Part shown: positions 28,680-37,230 of the stretch, piece by piece
Layout: every line of letters begins with the position of its first letter
Position numbering within the stretch: the stretch's first letter is position 1
Source: Rheinheimera sp. 1928-s
Lineage (GTDB): Bacteria; Pseudomonadota; Gammaproteobacteria; Enterobacterales; Alteromonadaceae
Assembly: GCF_029269265.1 (NCBI RefSeq)
Contig: NZ_JARIXP010000003.1
Coordinates: 300,583-364,582 of the forward strand
Direction: 5' to 3'
Length of the DNA: 64,000 bases
Made by a program: the position numbers and the translations under genes
The notes under the pieces: generated by a model
What the model was told of the DNA's origin: nothing
Databases searched by the model: none
The model's input: the letters and a program-made list of their open reading frames with translations, nothing else

Positions 28680-30308
28680 ATGAATGTAATTAAGCGCTTA
28701 TACGCAGGCTTCGCAATTTTATTGGTCATCATGCTGGGGATCACCTTGCTTGGACTATTAAAAATCAGCGTAGCAGACAATAACCTGACCCAACTCTCTG
28801 AACAGACTGCAGTAGAGCAGCGCCATGCCATTAATTTCAGGGGCAGTGTGCACGACAGAGCCATCTCTATTCGCGATGCTGTGCTGGTTCAAAACAAAGC
28901 GAATGCAGAAATTCATCAGAACCAGATTGTCCGGCTTAATGACTTTTATCAGCAATCAGCCGTAGCCCTGGACGATATGTATCGCAAAGAATCACACAGC
29001 TCTGAAGAAACCTCCTTGCTGCTATCTATTAAGCAAATTGAAGCATCGACTTTAATATTGACAGATACATTGCTGGATATGATCAACAACGAGCGTCATG
29101 ATGAAGCCATTAGCTATTTGCTCACCACAGTGTCGCCAGCCTATAGCGAATGGTTAAAACGCATCAACAAACTGATCGATTTTCAGGAAACACTTGTCCA
29201 ACAGCAAGTAACAGCAGCTCGCGAGCAAACCAATAGTTTTCAATGGATTATGCTCAGTGTGACCGCATTCGCCATACTGATTGGCAGCTTTGTGGCCGTA
29301 CGTGCCGTGAACAGATTAAAGAGGTTGATTGGCGGAGAACCTGAGTATGCGGCAAGTGTGCTTAAGCATATTGCTTCTGGTGACCTGACGATAAAAGTAC
29401 AGGTTGGCGCGCCTGAAAGCATCTTAAGCGCAGTAAGAGATTTAACCATTCATATGTCAGAAATGACCAGAAACTCAATGCAGGCCGCAGACGAATTGCT
29501 CACCGCATCAAAGAATCTGTTAATGACAGCTCATCAAAACGAAGATTTGATCGGCAATCAAAAATTGGCGACAGAACAAGGTGCCAGTGCTATCCATCAG
29601 ATGTCAGCAACAGTAGGTGACGTAGCGAACCATACCAGCGAAGCCGCAGCTATTGCACATACTGCTATGAGTGAATTTAACGCAGGCCAAAACGAAGTAC
29701 GTAAAACTCAGGCCAGCATCAAGTTACTGGCGGATAAAGTTGCTGAAGCAGCAGAGGTAATTAACTATTTGTCAGAAGACAGTCGTCAGATTGGATCAGT
29801 ACTGGACGTGATCCAAGGCATAGCAGAACAGACGAATTTACTGGCATTAAACGCGGCCATAGAAGCAGCCAGAGCCGGTGAACAAGGTCGTGGTTTTGCT
29901 GTTGTCGCAGACGAAGTCCGTAACCTTGCCCGTCGTACTCAGGAATCCACTCGCCAAATTCAGGCCGTAATCGAAAAAATGCAGGGCAGTTCACTTAAAG
30001 CGGTGACGGTCATGAATGAAGGAAAAACTCAGGCCGAGTTAAGTGTTGAGCAAGCCACCTGTGCAGGAGACTCACTGAACGCAATTAACCAGTCGGTGAC
30101 ACTGATCAGTGATATGAACACACAAATTGCCACTGCAGCCGAAGAGCAATCTGTGGTAGCGGCTGAGATTAACCGTAACTTCAGTCAAATCACCAGTGCA
30201 GCTATTCAAGCCGAGCTAGAGGCATCGAAAATCACAGCGGCCAGCCAACAGCTTGAACAACTGGCAAAAACGCTTGAGCTTAATGTAAAACAGTTTAGAA
30301 CATCCTGA
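28680..30308 (+). CDS. Methyl-accepting chemotaxis protein
   Basis: The 542-residue transmembrane chemoreceptor has an N-terminal helix (10-30), a periplasmic four-helix-bundle type sensor (about 35-185), a second membrane helix near 190-210 ([19 protein letters not shown]), a HAMP region and a long cytoplasmic coiled coil. The coil ends in the highly conserved hairpin tip [34 protein letters not shown], here quoted in part only as [16 protein letters not shown]. No chemotaxis partners are adjacent. It lies between uvrA and a decayed uvrA 3' copy, so it was probably inserted here. The ligand is unknown. Confidence 0.94.
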   Translation: MNVIKRLYAGFAILLVIMLGITLLGLLKISVADNNLTQLSEQTAVEQRHAINFRGSVHDRAISIRDAVLVQNKANAEIHQNQIVRLNDFYQQSAVALDDMYRKESHSSEETSLLLSIKQIEASTLILTDTLLDMINNERHDEAISYLLTTVSPAYSEWLKRINKLIDFQETLVQQQVTAAREQTNSFQWIMLSVTAFAILIGSFVAVRAVNRLKRLIGGEPEYAASVLKHIASGDLTIKVQVGAPESILSAVRDLTIHMSEMTRNSMQAADELLTASKNLLMTAHQNEDLIGNQKLATEQGASAIHQMSATVGDVANHTSEAAAIAHTAMSEFNAGQNEVRKTQASIKLLADKVAEAAEVINYLSEDSRQIGSVLDVIQGIAEQTNLLALNAAIEAARAGEQGRGFAVVADEVRNLARRTQESTRQIQAVIEKMQGSSLKAVTVMNEGKTQAELSVEQATCAGDSLNAINQSVTLISDMNTQIATAAEEQSVVAAEINRNFSQITSAAIQAELEASKITAASQQLEQLAKTLELNVKQFRTS

Positions 30309-30327
30309 TCTGACAGGACTCTGCGCA

Positions 30328-30362
30328 CACTAAGGCCGCTGGCTGAGGGCCTTAGTGTTTTG
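30328..30362 (+). terminator. Terminator of the chemoreceptor gene
   Basis: Stem CACTAAGGCC (30328-30337) pairs with GGCCTTAGTG (30348-30357), followed by TTTTG. Confidence 0.85.
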
Positions 30363-30413
30363 TTTGTATCCAGCAACGCATTGCGACACAAATCTGCTTT
30401 TATGCTGCTGTAG

Positions 30414-30527
30414 TCAAGCTGTTAGTAAACCTTCTTCTAAATCAGAGGCACGATACAGACCTGCCTGCAGACTTAAAGCATAGTGCTGCTTGAGGGAATA
30501 TAAGTCTTGTGGTTCAAGCGTAGTCAC
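30414..30527 (-). pseudogene. Possible remnant or tiny gene of 37 codons antisense at the junction
   Basis: On the minus strand a frame from GTG 30527 to TGA 30414 reads [14 protein letters not shown], then HYALSLQAGLYRASDLEEGLLTA. Its composition looks like real protein rather than noise. No ribosome-binding site is convincing and the GTG lies exactly where similarity to uvrA begins on the other strand. It could be the surviving end of a gene broken when this junction formed. No family was recognised. Confidence 0.3.
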
Positions 30528-30699
30528 GACACAGGAAAAACCCTGTATATCCCCGACGTGACCAAAACCGCAGACTGGGTGGTCGATTTAGGCCCGGAAG
30601 GCGGCAGCGGCGGCGTTGAAATCCTGATCGCGGGCACACCAGAACAGGTAGCTGCTTACGAGAAATCTTACACAGGGCATTATTTGAAAGGGGATGTAG
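30525..30699 (+). pseudogene. Degraded partial second copy of the uvrA 3' end
   Basis: Bases 30525-30699 align with uvrA 28063-28353. The frame still reads [10 protein letters not shown], then [30 protein letters not shown] and SYTGHYLK. Compared with uvrA, 108 bases (36 codons) are missing between two copies of CCTCGACG at 28089-28096 and 28197-28204, consistent with slippage or recombination between them. Nine bases near the end are also gone, shifting the old stop out of frame. Scattered substitutions, mostly at third positions, show it is not a recent copy. It has no start of its own. Confidence 0.85.
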
Positions 30700-30711
30700 A
30701 TTTTTGTTCTA

Positions 30712-30739
30712 TGAGGGCTGATTCTTTGATCAGCCCTCA
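30712..30739. terminator. Hairpin at the end of the nuclease-helicase gene
   Basis: Perfect 11-base stem TGAGGGCTGAT / ATCAGCCCTCA with loop TCTTTG. It overlaps the stop of the minus-strand gene and separates it from the uvrA remnant. Confidence 0.65.
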
Positions 30740-32697
30740 ATCATTTTGACTCCACACTCAGCCAAATAATCTGCAATCCCCTGATAAAACTTAGGTAATC
30801 TCGTCGCATCGTCAGCGTCACCTTCAGGTACAAAAATTACCATGCCCTCGCGCGCCCGAGTCAGCAATACCCTGTAGGCATTCTCAAGATATCTTTGGTT
30901 TTCTATTTTGCTACATTTTTGCCAACGTTTGCCGGAAAAATGCCAATGTTCAAACGACCCGCGAACCATTCTTAAATCAGCATCCCAAGCAACTAATGCC
31001 CAATCAAGTTCGAGACCTTGAACATCAAACTCAGTAGCAACATCTTCGAGAAAATTACTGGAGCGAATGTCATCTCCCGAACCCAAGAACCAGTTTTTCG
31101 CCTCAATTTGGTTTTTAACAAAAATACCTTCAGCTTTTAATCGAATACCATTCGAGGACGCCAACAATCCTGAGCGTCGTCCACCTTTGGTTCGCTTACT
31201 GATCCACTTTTTCGCTGTGGCTAGGTCGCGAGTCATTACTACTGGAAACTTATCTTTGAACCCATGTAATACCATCGAGGCTTTAGCTGAATCTCCCTCA
31301 ATCAGATAATGCACAAAATCAGATAGTTTTTCAGCCCTAAAGGACCGCATCGACGTAGCCAAATGCAGGGACGGCTTCAACTTAAATTTTGAGAGCGATT
31401 CCACGGTGAGTTCATCACGAACATATTCGCCTTGCAGCAACTTAGGCGAGCAATAGGCATCCCATTTTTCATTACTTTTAAGCACAGCATCGAACCAACC
31501 TGATATACCTGCTTCACCTGTATTGATCTCTTGTCCACCACCGATCAATGCAATAACTACTGCCCAATCTTGGTGCCTTGCCATTACAGAAATTAGAAAT
31601 TCAGGTTCCGATTGTGAGAAATCTCCGAGACCCCGTTTTCGCTGCATAAAATTTGCAGTCTGCTTTAAATCCCAAGCGCGCTGTGCCTCGTCAAAAATAA
31701 CAACATGCTCCGCAGGTGGCTTTAGATCTTTTAGGTATTCATCACGAAATTTATGAATATTTTGGATAAAGCTTTTAGTCCTTTGCCGTGCTGCAGCGAT
31801 AGTTGTTAATTCAGGATTATTTTGATACTGATCGCGCGCTAAAGCTTCCTGTAAAACATCAACTAATGGCCCGTTACCACTGAGAAAAACTGAATATTCT
31901 AGGTCTTTGCTGTCAGCATGTTGATTAGCTATATTCAGCCCAACTAAAGTTTTTCCGGCTCCTGGAACGCCAGTAACAAAACAGATAATTTTACGGTGGT
32001 ATCTACAGGCACTATGGATCAATTCCAGTAATGTGGTGCTTGTCTCATGCAGATTTTCTGCGCCAGCTTCTGATCGTGAAATATCAACCACACTATGTTT
32101 TGCATAAAGTGCTTGAGCAGCCTCCACTATAGTTGGTGTTGGTTGATAAGCAGATAAACTCCATTGCACAGCGTCAAAAGAACGACCTTTTATTCGAGCT
32201 ATTGTTTCGCCCACAAATGTATTTAGAGTGCTTGGAGGCAAACAAATCACTGTCGATACCTGCTCAGAATCAAGTGAGTAGGTAGAAAAAGTTTCTGTCG
32301 CCTTTGTAGCAATCAGAACAGGAATTATAGTTTTGTCGTGACTACCTTGATGAAAATGCTTTAGATCTAAAGCGTAACCCTCAGCCTGTTGTCGGTCAGC
32401 GTAGAGATAAGCTGATGCGCCAACCTTAAACTCCAATACAAAAATAATGCCTTGCACCACCAGCACACAATCAGCTCTTTTACCCATTCGCGGAATAATG
32501 AACTCAAAGAATAGATAAGCGTCGTTAGGCAAACCCCAAAGCTGAGTTTTCAATATCTTGATTTGTTCTAGCCAAGCTCCTGTTTGCTGCTGAACCAAAT
32601 GTTGACTGTGGTTTTGTGCTAACTGCCCAATAATTGTATTGGCGTCTGTAGATAAGAAAGATGAGACAGCATCGCTGTAAAAAGAACGAGACATCAA
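30730..32697 (-). CDS. PD-(D/E)XK nuclease-like and SF1 helicase protein (DUF2075 type)
   Basis: The 655-residue predicted effector has an N-terminal nuclease-like core: Glu65, Asp76 in KRADCVLV and E89-F-K91 in VLEFKVG form the E-D-ExK pattern of PD-(D/E)XK enzymes. From about 225 a superfamily 1 helicase/ATPase of the DUF2075 group begins. It has Walker A GVPGAGKT (about 241-248), Walker B with a DEAQ box [10 protein letters not shown] (about 336), a motif V-like [12 protein letters not shown] and motif [12 protein letters not shown] (about 612). Such proteins are suspected to process nucleic acids in defence, but no function is established here. Its start overlaps the stop of the HTH regulator by four bases. 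No methyltransferase or restriction partner is nearby. Confidence 0.85.
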   Translation of the reverse strand: MMSRSFYSDAVSSFLSTDANTIIGQLAQNHSQHLVQQQTGAWLEQIKILKTQLWGLPNDAYLFFEFIIPRMGKRADCVLVVQGIIFVLEFKVGASAYLYADRQQAEGYALDLKHFHQGSHDKTIIPVLIATKATETFSTYSLDSEQVSTVICLPPSTLNTFVGETIARIKGRSFDAVQWSLSAYQPTPTIVEAAQALYAKHSVVDISRSEAGAENLHETSTTLLELIHSACRYHRKIICFVTGVPGAGKTLVGLNIANQHADSKDLEYSVFLSGNGPLVDVLQEALARDQYQNNPELTTIAAARQRTKSFIQNIHKFRDEYLKDLKPPAEHVVIFDEAQRAWDLKQTANFMQRKRGLGDFSQSEPEFLISVMARHQDWAVVIALIGGGQEINTGEAGISGWFDAVLKSNEKWDAYCSPKLLQGEYVRDELTVESLSKFKLKPSLHLATSMRSFRAEKLSDFVHYLIEGDSAKASMVLHGFKDKFPVVMTRDLATAKKWISKRTKGGRRSGLLASSNGIRLKAEGIFVKNQIEAKNWFLGSGDDIRSSNFLEDVATEFDVQGLELDWALVAWDADLRMVRGSFEHWHFSGKRWQKCSKIENQRYLENAYRVLLTRAREGMVIFVPEGDADDATRLPKFYQGIADYLAECGVKMIEG

Positions 32698-32918
32698 GTC
32701 AGCCCCTCAATATCTAGTAGCTGGCTTGCAGTGACATTAAGAGCTGAGGCAATTTTAAGAATATTTTTCAGACTAAGGTTACGTTTACCGCGTTCGATCC
32801 CGCTGATGTAAGTGCGATCTAACTCTGTTAAGGCTGCAAGTTCTTCTTGGCTGATACCTTTTTCAGAACGTAACTCACGCACCCGCAATCCAAAAAGCAA
32901 CAACGAGTCTTGACGCAT
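32694..32918 (-). CDS. XRE-family regulator resembling restriction-modification controller (C) proteins
   Basis: A 74-residue single-domain helix-turn-helix protein. The sequence from GLRVRELRSEKG, through SQEELAALTELDRTYISGIE, to RGKRNLSLKNILKIASAL closely recalls C proteins that time expression of restriction enzymes. Upstream is a C-box-like operator (32960-32990), and a promoter (-35 TTATAA, -10 TATAAC, 17-base spacing) overlaps it. The gene runs into the nuclease-helicase gene (ATGA-type four-base overlap), so the regulator would control both. AAGGGA lies ten bases before its ATG. The C-protein assignment rests on memory of the family, not on a search. Confidence 0.9.
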   Translation of the reverse strand: MRQDSLLLFGLRVRELRSEKGISQEELAALTELDRTYISGIERGKRNLSLKNILKIASALNVTASQLLDIEGLT

Positions 32919-32941
32919 AACCAGATCCCTTTTAATTCTTG

Positions 32942-32990
32942 GTTATATCGTCAACGGATGTGACTTATAATACTACGGACTATAAGTCAC
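32942..32990 (-). promoter_or_regulatory. C-box-like operator and promoter for the HTH/nuclease-helicase operon
   Basis: Perfect outer inverted repeat GTGACTTATA (32960-32969) / TATAAGTCAC (32981-32990). Read on the minus strand it contains GACT-TAT-AGTC, then CCGTAG, then TATTATAAGTC, the two-site layout of C-protein operators. The -35 TTATAA (32965-32970) overlaps the promoter-proximal half and -10 TATAAC is at 32942-32947. A further GGACA-CAAA-TGTCC palindrome lies at about 32995-33008 on the side of the 66-residue ORF. Confidence 0.7.
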
Positions 32991-33042
32991 AAACGGACAC
33001 AAATGTCCCGCAACAACAAGTGATAAAACAAAGGAGCGCGCT

Positions 33043-33243
33043 ATGCTTGATGCAATTCAGCAACAATACCTCAACCTAGCAGATGTGTTATTACAGCAGC
33101 GATATGCTATTACACTGAAGGACACAGGCTATGACGGCTTGGAGTGGCTTGCTCGGTTTGGTGACCAACCAGTAGAAGATGCGGTTACAGAATATGCGGC
33201 AAAATACGATTTAATACCGACCTCGACAGTCTGTCAGTATTAA
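33043..33243 (+). CDS. Small hypothetical protein, 66 residues
   Basis: An unrecognised, soluble, acidic-leaning 66-residue protein (MLDAIQQQYLNLADVLLQQR at the start, TGYDGLEWLARFGDQP in the middle). It is supported by a strong AAGGAG site six bases before the ATG. It is divergent from the HTH/nuclease-helicase operon and shares its operator region, the place a methyltransferase would occupy in a C-controlled restriction system. It is followed closely by the convergent RES toxin gene. Function unknown; a partner, inhibitor or antitoxin role is only a guess from position. Confidence 0.65.
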   Translation: MLDAIQQQYLNLADVLLQQRYAITLKDTGYDGLEWLARFGDQPVEDAVTEYAAKYDLIPTSTVCQY

Positions 33244-33273
33244 AAACATCCATTGGTTATTAGTCTTAGCCCA

Positions 33274-34044
33274 TCACCCCGGCCAAGGCAACTGCCCATC
33301 CACCAAAAACAAATCCAGTGGATAGGCATAAAGCTCTGCTTCGCCTTGTTGTTTAAATACCACCAGATCGGCGCTTAGTTCACAGAGCCAGGGGCTGGTG
33401 TGATCGGGTTTGGTGCTGTTGAAGGCTTTGGGGGAAAACAGGCCAACGCAGATGCCCTGGTTTGGATCGCGGGCGGATTGGTATTCGAATAACTCGACTC
33501 CGGCACTTCGCATAGCTGTGCCTAGTTGTTGGCTGTGTAGGTAGTTGGTTTTAGCTGTTAATTCTGTGCTGTAAGCGCTAAAAGGGGGCTGATGCAAAGC
33601 CACTGCTTTGGTTGAACTGTAACCGACACTAAGCAAGCTATGTTGTGATCTCAGGCTGTTTTTGGGTGCTGCGGTCTCTATCGAATACCAAAAAATAAAT
33701 CTGTAGTAAGCCGATTCCGCCAAGGTGGTTGTAACAGCACAGGCACCATAAAAAATGCCGGGTTCAAACACAGAACCAAAACGAGAGCCCCAGCTTAAAG
33801 GCGGGTAACGGAAAGGGGATTTCAGCAAGTAATGCAAAGACTCTGTCGCTTCTGGTAACGCAGGTTTGACGTTTTCCAGCAGTTGTTCAAGCACAGCCTG
33901 TTCGGCCAGGGTATCCACATAACTAAAAGTGGCCACTTGTTGCTGGCTTTCAACCAGCCGGAACAATTGCCCGCGGAGCTTTTTGATCTGCTTTGGCCCT
34001 TCGCAGCTTATCCACAGCGCATCTGACGCCACAGCAACTGACAC
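33274..34044 (-). CDS. RES-domain toxin
   Basis: The 256-residue protein has the RES family core, including SPFRYPPLSWGSRFG and FYGACAVTTTLAESAYYR, with the conserved Arg, Tyr, Glu and Ser that form the NAD-binding ADP-ribosyltransferase-like site. RES toxins deplete NAD+ and arrest growth. It starts with GTG at 34044, overlapping the antitoxin stop by one base (TAGTG), typical of translational coupling. About 80 N-terminal residues precede the usual core. Confidence 0.88.
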   Translation of the reverse strand: MSVAVASDALWISCEGPKQIKKLRGQLFRLVESQQQVATFSYVDTLAEQAVLEQLLENVKPALPEATESLHYLLKSPFRYPPLSWGSRFGSVFEPGIFYGACAVTTTLAESAYYRFIFWYSIETAAPKNSLRSQHSLLSVGYSSTKAVALHQPPFSAYSTELTAKTNYLHSQQLGTAMRSAGVELFEYQSARDPNQGICVGLFSPKAFNSTKPDHTSPWLCELSADLVVFKQQGEAELYAYPLDLFLVDGQLPWPG

Positions 34045-34415
34045 TATAATTTGCCCCGCATCGCATCAACAAACTGCAGCACCTGCATCAGGCCCTGAAT
34101 ACTCTGCACCTGCTGTGCTGGTATGCCGCCTGTGACTTTATTGGGGCTATGCATAAAGTGTTTAATCCACTCAGGGTCGCCACCAGCCAGACTATATAAA
34201 GCGCGGGCGACACGAATAAGCAATAAAGCCAGTTCACCTTGTTTTGACGCAGGGTCCAACGTCGGATTCTGTTTTAAGCGGCTGACTGCAGTGCGATGCA
34301 CACCCAATACAGCAGCTAAATCAGCCTGCTTTAAACCCAGTTGATCGGCAGCATTTAATACAGCTTTGGCCAATACCAGTTGCGGTTGTGGAGCTTGTTG
34401 TAGCAATGCGGTCAT
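34044..34415 (-). CDS. Xre/MbcA/ParS-type antitoxin
   Basis: The 123-residue antitoxin has an N-terminal HTH (QLGLKQADLAAVLGVHRTAVSRLK, about 20-45) and the C-terminal DUF2384/MbcA toxin-binding domain (ALYSLAGGDPEWIKHFM, GGIPAQQVQSIQGL). ATG 34415 is chosen because GGAGG lies seven bases upstream; the frame extends further but without support. It neutralises the RES toxin and should repress its own promoter, which carries a palindrome. Confidence 0.9.
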   Translation of the reverse strand: MTALLQQAPQPQLVLAKAVLNAADQLGLKQADLAAVLGVHRTAVSRLKQNPTLDPASKQGELALLLIRVARALYSLAGGDPEWIKHFMHSPNKVTGGIPAQQVQSIQGLMQVLQFVDAMRGKL

Positions 34416-34445
34416 CACACACCTCCCCTTGTTCTTTATGCACAA

Positions 34446-34474
34446 ATAATAGGACAAAAGTGCATCACGCACAA
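34446..34474 (-). promoter_or_regulatory. Promoter and operator of the Xre-RES pair
   Basis: On the minus strand -35 TTGTGC (34469-34474) and -10 TATTAT (34446-34451) are exactly 17 bases apart. The palindrome GTGC-N5-GCAC (34460-34472) overlaps the -35 and spacer, a fitting site for repression by the antitoxin. Confidence 0.6.
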
Positions 34475-34562
34475 GACAGCTCAATATATAACGCATTTTA
34501 AAAGCGTACTCAGAAACAACATAACAGGCACACCAAAACAATTGCGAACTATTACCATTTGT

Positions 34563-34582
34563 AATTGAGATCTATTTGCATC
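34563..34582. promoter_or_regulatory. Fur-like box before the TonB receptor gene
   Basis: AATTGAGATCTATTTGCATC agrees in about 16 of 20 positions with common gammaproteobacterial Fur sites of the AATGAGAAT-ATTTGCAT form. It lies 68 bases before the receptor start. Comparison is from memory. Confidence 0.4.
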
Positions 34583-34649
34583 TTGGTTAATATAACAACG
34601 AACTAAACAACACCTTGATCTGCCAATTAAAACCAGCCGGAGAAACCTC

Positions 34650-36935
34650 ATGACACGCACTGCTGCGAAGCATTTTCAATTATCTGCTTTGGCTTTATGC
34701 CTGAGTGCAACCCTGCCATTGATGGCGCAACAAAGCCCGGATGGCGCAGCAGAAGAAGCAGCCATTGAAAAAATTACAGTGCGGGGTGAAAAGACAGCTC
34801 GATCGCTACAGGAAACCACCAGTAGTGTGGCAGTGACCACGGCCTTACGTATAGAACAGGAAAATTTGCAAAGCCTGTTTGATGTGCTGAGCCGCACTGC
34901 CAATGTGTCGCAAATGTATGGCAACAGAGGTTTTACTATCCGCGGTATAGCGGATGAGGCTGGCGCACCTAACCCTTTAGCTACAGTGTATTTGGATGGT
35001 GCGGCTTTACCCAGCCAGATTGGCGACTCAGGCCCGACTGATTTATGGGATATAGCTCAGGTTGAAGTGTTGCGTGGCCCTCAGTCCACTATTCAGGGTG
35101 AAAATGCGTTGGCTGGTGCCATCATTTTGCGCACTGAAGATCCCTCTATGGATTGGAACGGCAGAGCTCGTCTGCTCTGGTCTGATCCATCGGACCGCCG
35201 TATCGCTTTTGCTGGTGGTGGCCCTTTAATTGAAGACGAGCTGGCTTTCCGGCTGGCGGTAGAACAGCGTGATTTTGATGGTTTTGTCTATAACCCAACC
35301 CGCAACACGGAAGAAGATACTGTAGACGCATTAGTGGCCCGGGCTAAATTACTCTGGACCCCCTCAACACTACCGGGATTTACCGCTCGTCTTAGCTTTA
35401 TGCGTGACGATCACGAAGGCCCTTATATGTATAGCTACTCGCGGCTGGACGAGGACGATTACTTCAACAACAGAGTCAACACGTCGAACAGACCAAACAC
35501 CACGGATATCGTCAGCGATGTCAGCACGCTGGAGTTAAGTTATGAGTTCAACGATGCCTGGTCTTTATCCGCTGTGACTTCAAACACCAGTTCAGATGCC
35601 ATGCGATCTTATGATAATGATCTCACAGAGGCAGAGATAGCCTTTGGCAACACAGACGAAAACTACGATAGCCTGTCGCAGGAATTACGCCTGCATTTTA
35701 CTGTGGATAAGTTCAGAGGTTTAGTGGGTCTCTACGGCTCGAAACGCGAGGCTGATTATAAAATCACAACGTTAAGCAATGTTGTGACTCCGCTAAGCAC
35801 TATAGCTGCCGTGTTACAGGCAAACGGTTTAGATACAACAACAGCCAATTACCTTGCAAACCTGTATGGTCAGGCTTTGCCACTGATCCCAGTGGACTAC
35901 CATAATGACGCACCAAGTAAGTCGGAAAACAAGGCTATTTTTACGGATCTGGAATATCAATTCACAACTGAGATAGCACTGTTAGCCGGCTTTCGATACG
36001 ACAACGAAAAATACACTTATGCCTCAGAAACAACGGCCAATTTTGTCGGCATTCTGCCTGATCCATTAGCTTTTGGTGCTGCGGGCACAGCTTTGAATAC
36101 CGCAGTGACAGGCATTAACTACGCGGTATTGGGTTTAGTGGCTGACGCGAATGGTATCACCCCATCCAGCACCCGCGATTTTACTGCTTTCTTACCAAAA
36201 CTAGGCCTGCGTTGGGACTACAGTACTGAACTGTCTTTAGCTTTTACTGCTCAGCGTGGTTATCGTTCAGGGGGGAGCTCCTACAATATTGCCCGCAGCG
36301 AGATCTTTGCTTACGAGCCTGAATTTACCACTAACTATGAACTGGCCTGGCGCAGCAGCTGGCTGGACAACAGTGTCACACTCAATAGCAACCTGTATTA
36401 CATCGACTGGAAAGACAAACAGGTTACAGCCTCTTTTGGTTTGAATAACTTCGACACTCATACAGTCAACGCAGGTAAAGCACACTTGTATGGCCTTGAA
36501 CTGGAAGCCAGACAACGCCTGAATAATAGCGTGGACTGGTATAGCTCTTACGGCTTTTCACGCACTCAGTACGATGAATTTGACGCAATTCTGGGTGCCA
36601 GTATTACCGATTATGCCGGTCAGGAATTTGCCTACGCTCCACGCCATACCTTCGCTATAGGTTCAAATTACTACTTTGCCGACAACTGGTCCGCCAATCT
36701 GAATGCGAATTACAGAAGCTCTGTGTTTATGAATGTAGGCGTCAGTGATCAGGAATTGTCATCACGTACGCTAGTAAACGCCAAACTGAGTTACGACACC
36801 AATACCTGGTCTGTGTATCTGTTTGCCAATAACCTGCTGGACAAAGGTTATGTGCAGTATCGCTGGCCTGCTGAGCCTAACGCCATTTTTGGTGACCCTA
36901 GGGTTGTTGGTGTTGGATTAGAAGGTCGCTGGTAA
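34650..36935 (+). CDS. TonB-dependent outer-membrane receptor
   Basis: The 761-residue protein has a signal peptide (ends near LMAQ), a TonB box-like IEKITVRG, a plug domain (about 50-165, with RGFTIRGIADEAG and VEVLRGPQSTIQGENALAGAI) and a 22-strand barrel ending GLEGRW. It imports an iron complex or another large ligand using TonB energy. A Fur-like box lies upstream, and two small membrane proteins and a PepSY protein follow on the same strand, a combination typical of siderophore uptake loci. The ligand cannot be read from sequence. Confidence 0.93.
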   Translation: MTRTAAKHFQLSALALCLSATLPLMAQQSPDGAAEEAAIEKITVRGEKTARSLQETTSSVAVTTALRIEQENLQSLFDVLSRTANVSQMYGNRGFTIRGIADEAGAPNPLATVYLDGAALPSQIGDSGPTDLWDIAQVEVLRGPQSTIQGENALAGAIILRTEDPSMDWNGRARLLWSDPSDRRIAFAGGGPLIEDELAFRLAVEQRDFDGFVYNPTRNTEEDTVDALVARAKLLWTPSTLPGFTARLSFMRDDHEGPYMYSYSRLDEDDYFNNRVNTSNRPNTTDIVSDVSTLELSYEFNDAWSLSAVTSNTSSDAMRSYDNDLTEAEIAFGNTDENYDSLSQELRLHFTVDKFRGLVGLYGSKREADYKITTLSNVVTPLSTIAAVLQANGLDTTTANYLANLYGQALPLIPVDYHNDAPSKSENKAIFTDLEYQFTTEIALLAGFRYDNEKYTYASETTANFVGILPDPLAFGAAGTALNTAVTGINYAVLGLVADANGITPSSTRDFTAFLPKLGLRWDYSTELSLAFTAQRGYRSGGSSYNIARSEIFAYEPEFTTNYELAWRSSWLDNSVTLNSNLYYIDWKDKQVTASFGLNNFDTHTVNAGKAHLYGLELEARQRLNNSVDWYSSYGFSRTQYDEFDAILGASITDYAGQEFAYAPRHTFAIGSNYYFADNWSANLNANYRSSVFMNVGVSDQELSSRTLVNAKLSYDTNTWSVYLFANNLLDKGYVQYRWPAEPNAIFGDPRVVGVGLEGRW

Positions 36936-36963
36936 GCTCGGTGACCAAGCACAGGGGACCACT

Positions 36964-37230
36964 ATGACATTTGCTTATCTGTTGACTGCAACGCTCGCCG
37001 CCGTGCTGTTTTATCTGACATCAGCACGGCAAACACTCTGGCTGGCAGCAGCCAGCAAAGCAAAACTATTGCGGGGTTTGGCCTGGTTGTCAGTTGTATT
37101 GGCCTGGGTCTTTGCTGCACTGGTCATAGGTATTTGGGCAGGCTTTTTTGCCACCTTGACCATTTTGATGCTGGTATTGGTGGCTTTGCCTTTTATCGAC
37201 GCTTACCGGAGAAAACAGCATGTGGGGTAA
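36964..37230 (+). CDS. Small membrane protein, DUF3325-like
   Basis: An 88-residue protein with three hydrophobic segments (TFAYLLTATLAAVLFYLTS, LLRGLAWLSVVLAWVFAALV and FFATLTILMLVLVALPFID) and a basic C-terminus. Its position between a TonB receptor and a PepSY protein fits the DUF3325/DUF3649 pair often seen there; the exact family is uncertain. It overlaps the next gene by 11 bases. Confidence 0.75.
   Translation: MTFAYLLTATLAAVLFYLTSARQTLWLAAASKAKLLRGLAWLSVVLAWVFAALVIGIWAGFFATLTILMLVLVALPFIDAYRRKQHVG

Noticed and set aside
30507..30749. 80-codon plus-strand frame as a real gene
   Set aside because: Most of it is the degraded uvrA tail and the rest is read-through of a terminator hairpin; there is no ribosome-binding site.
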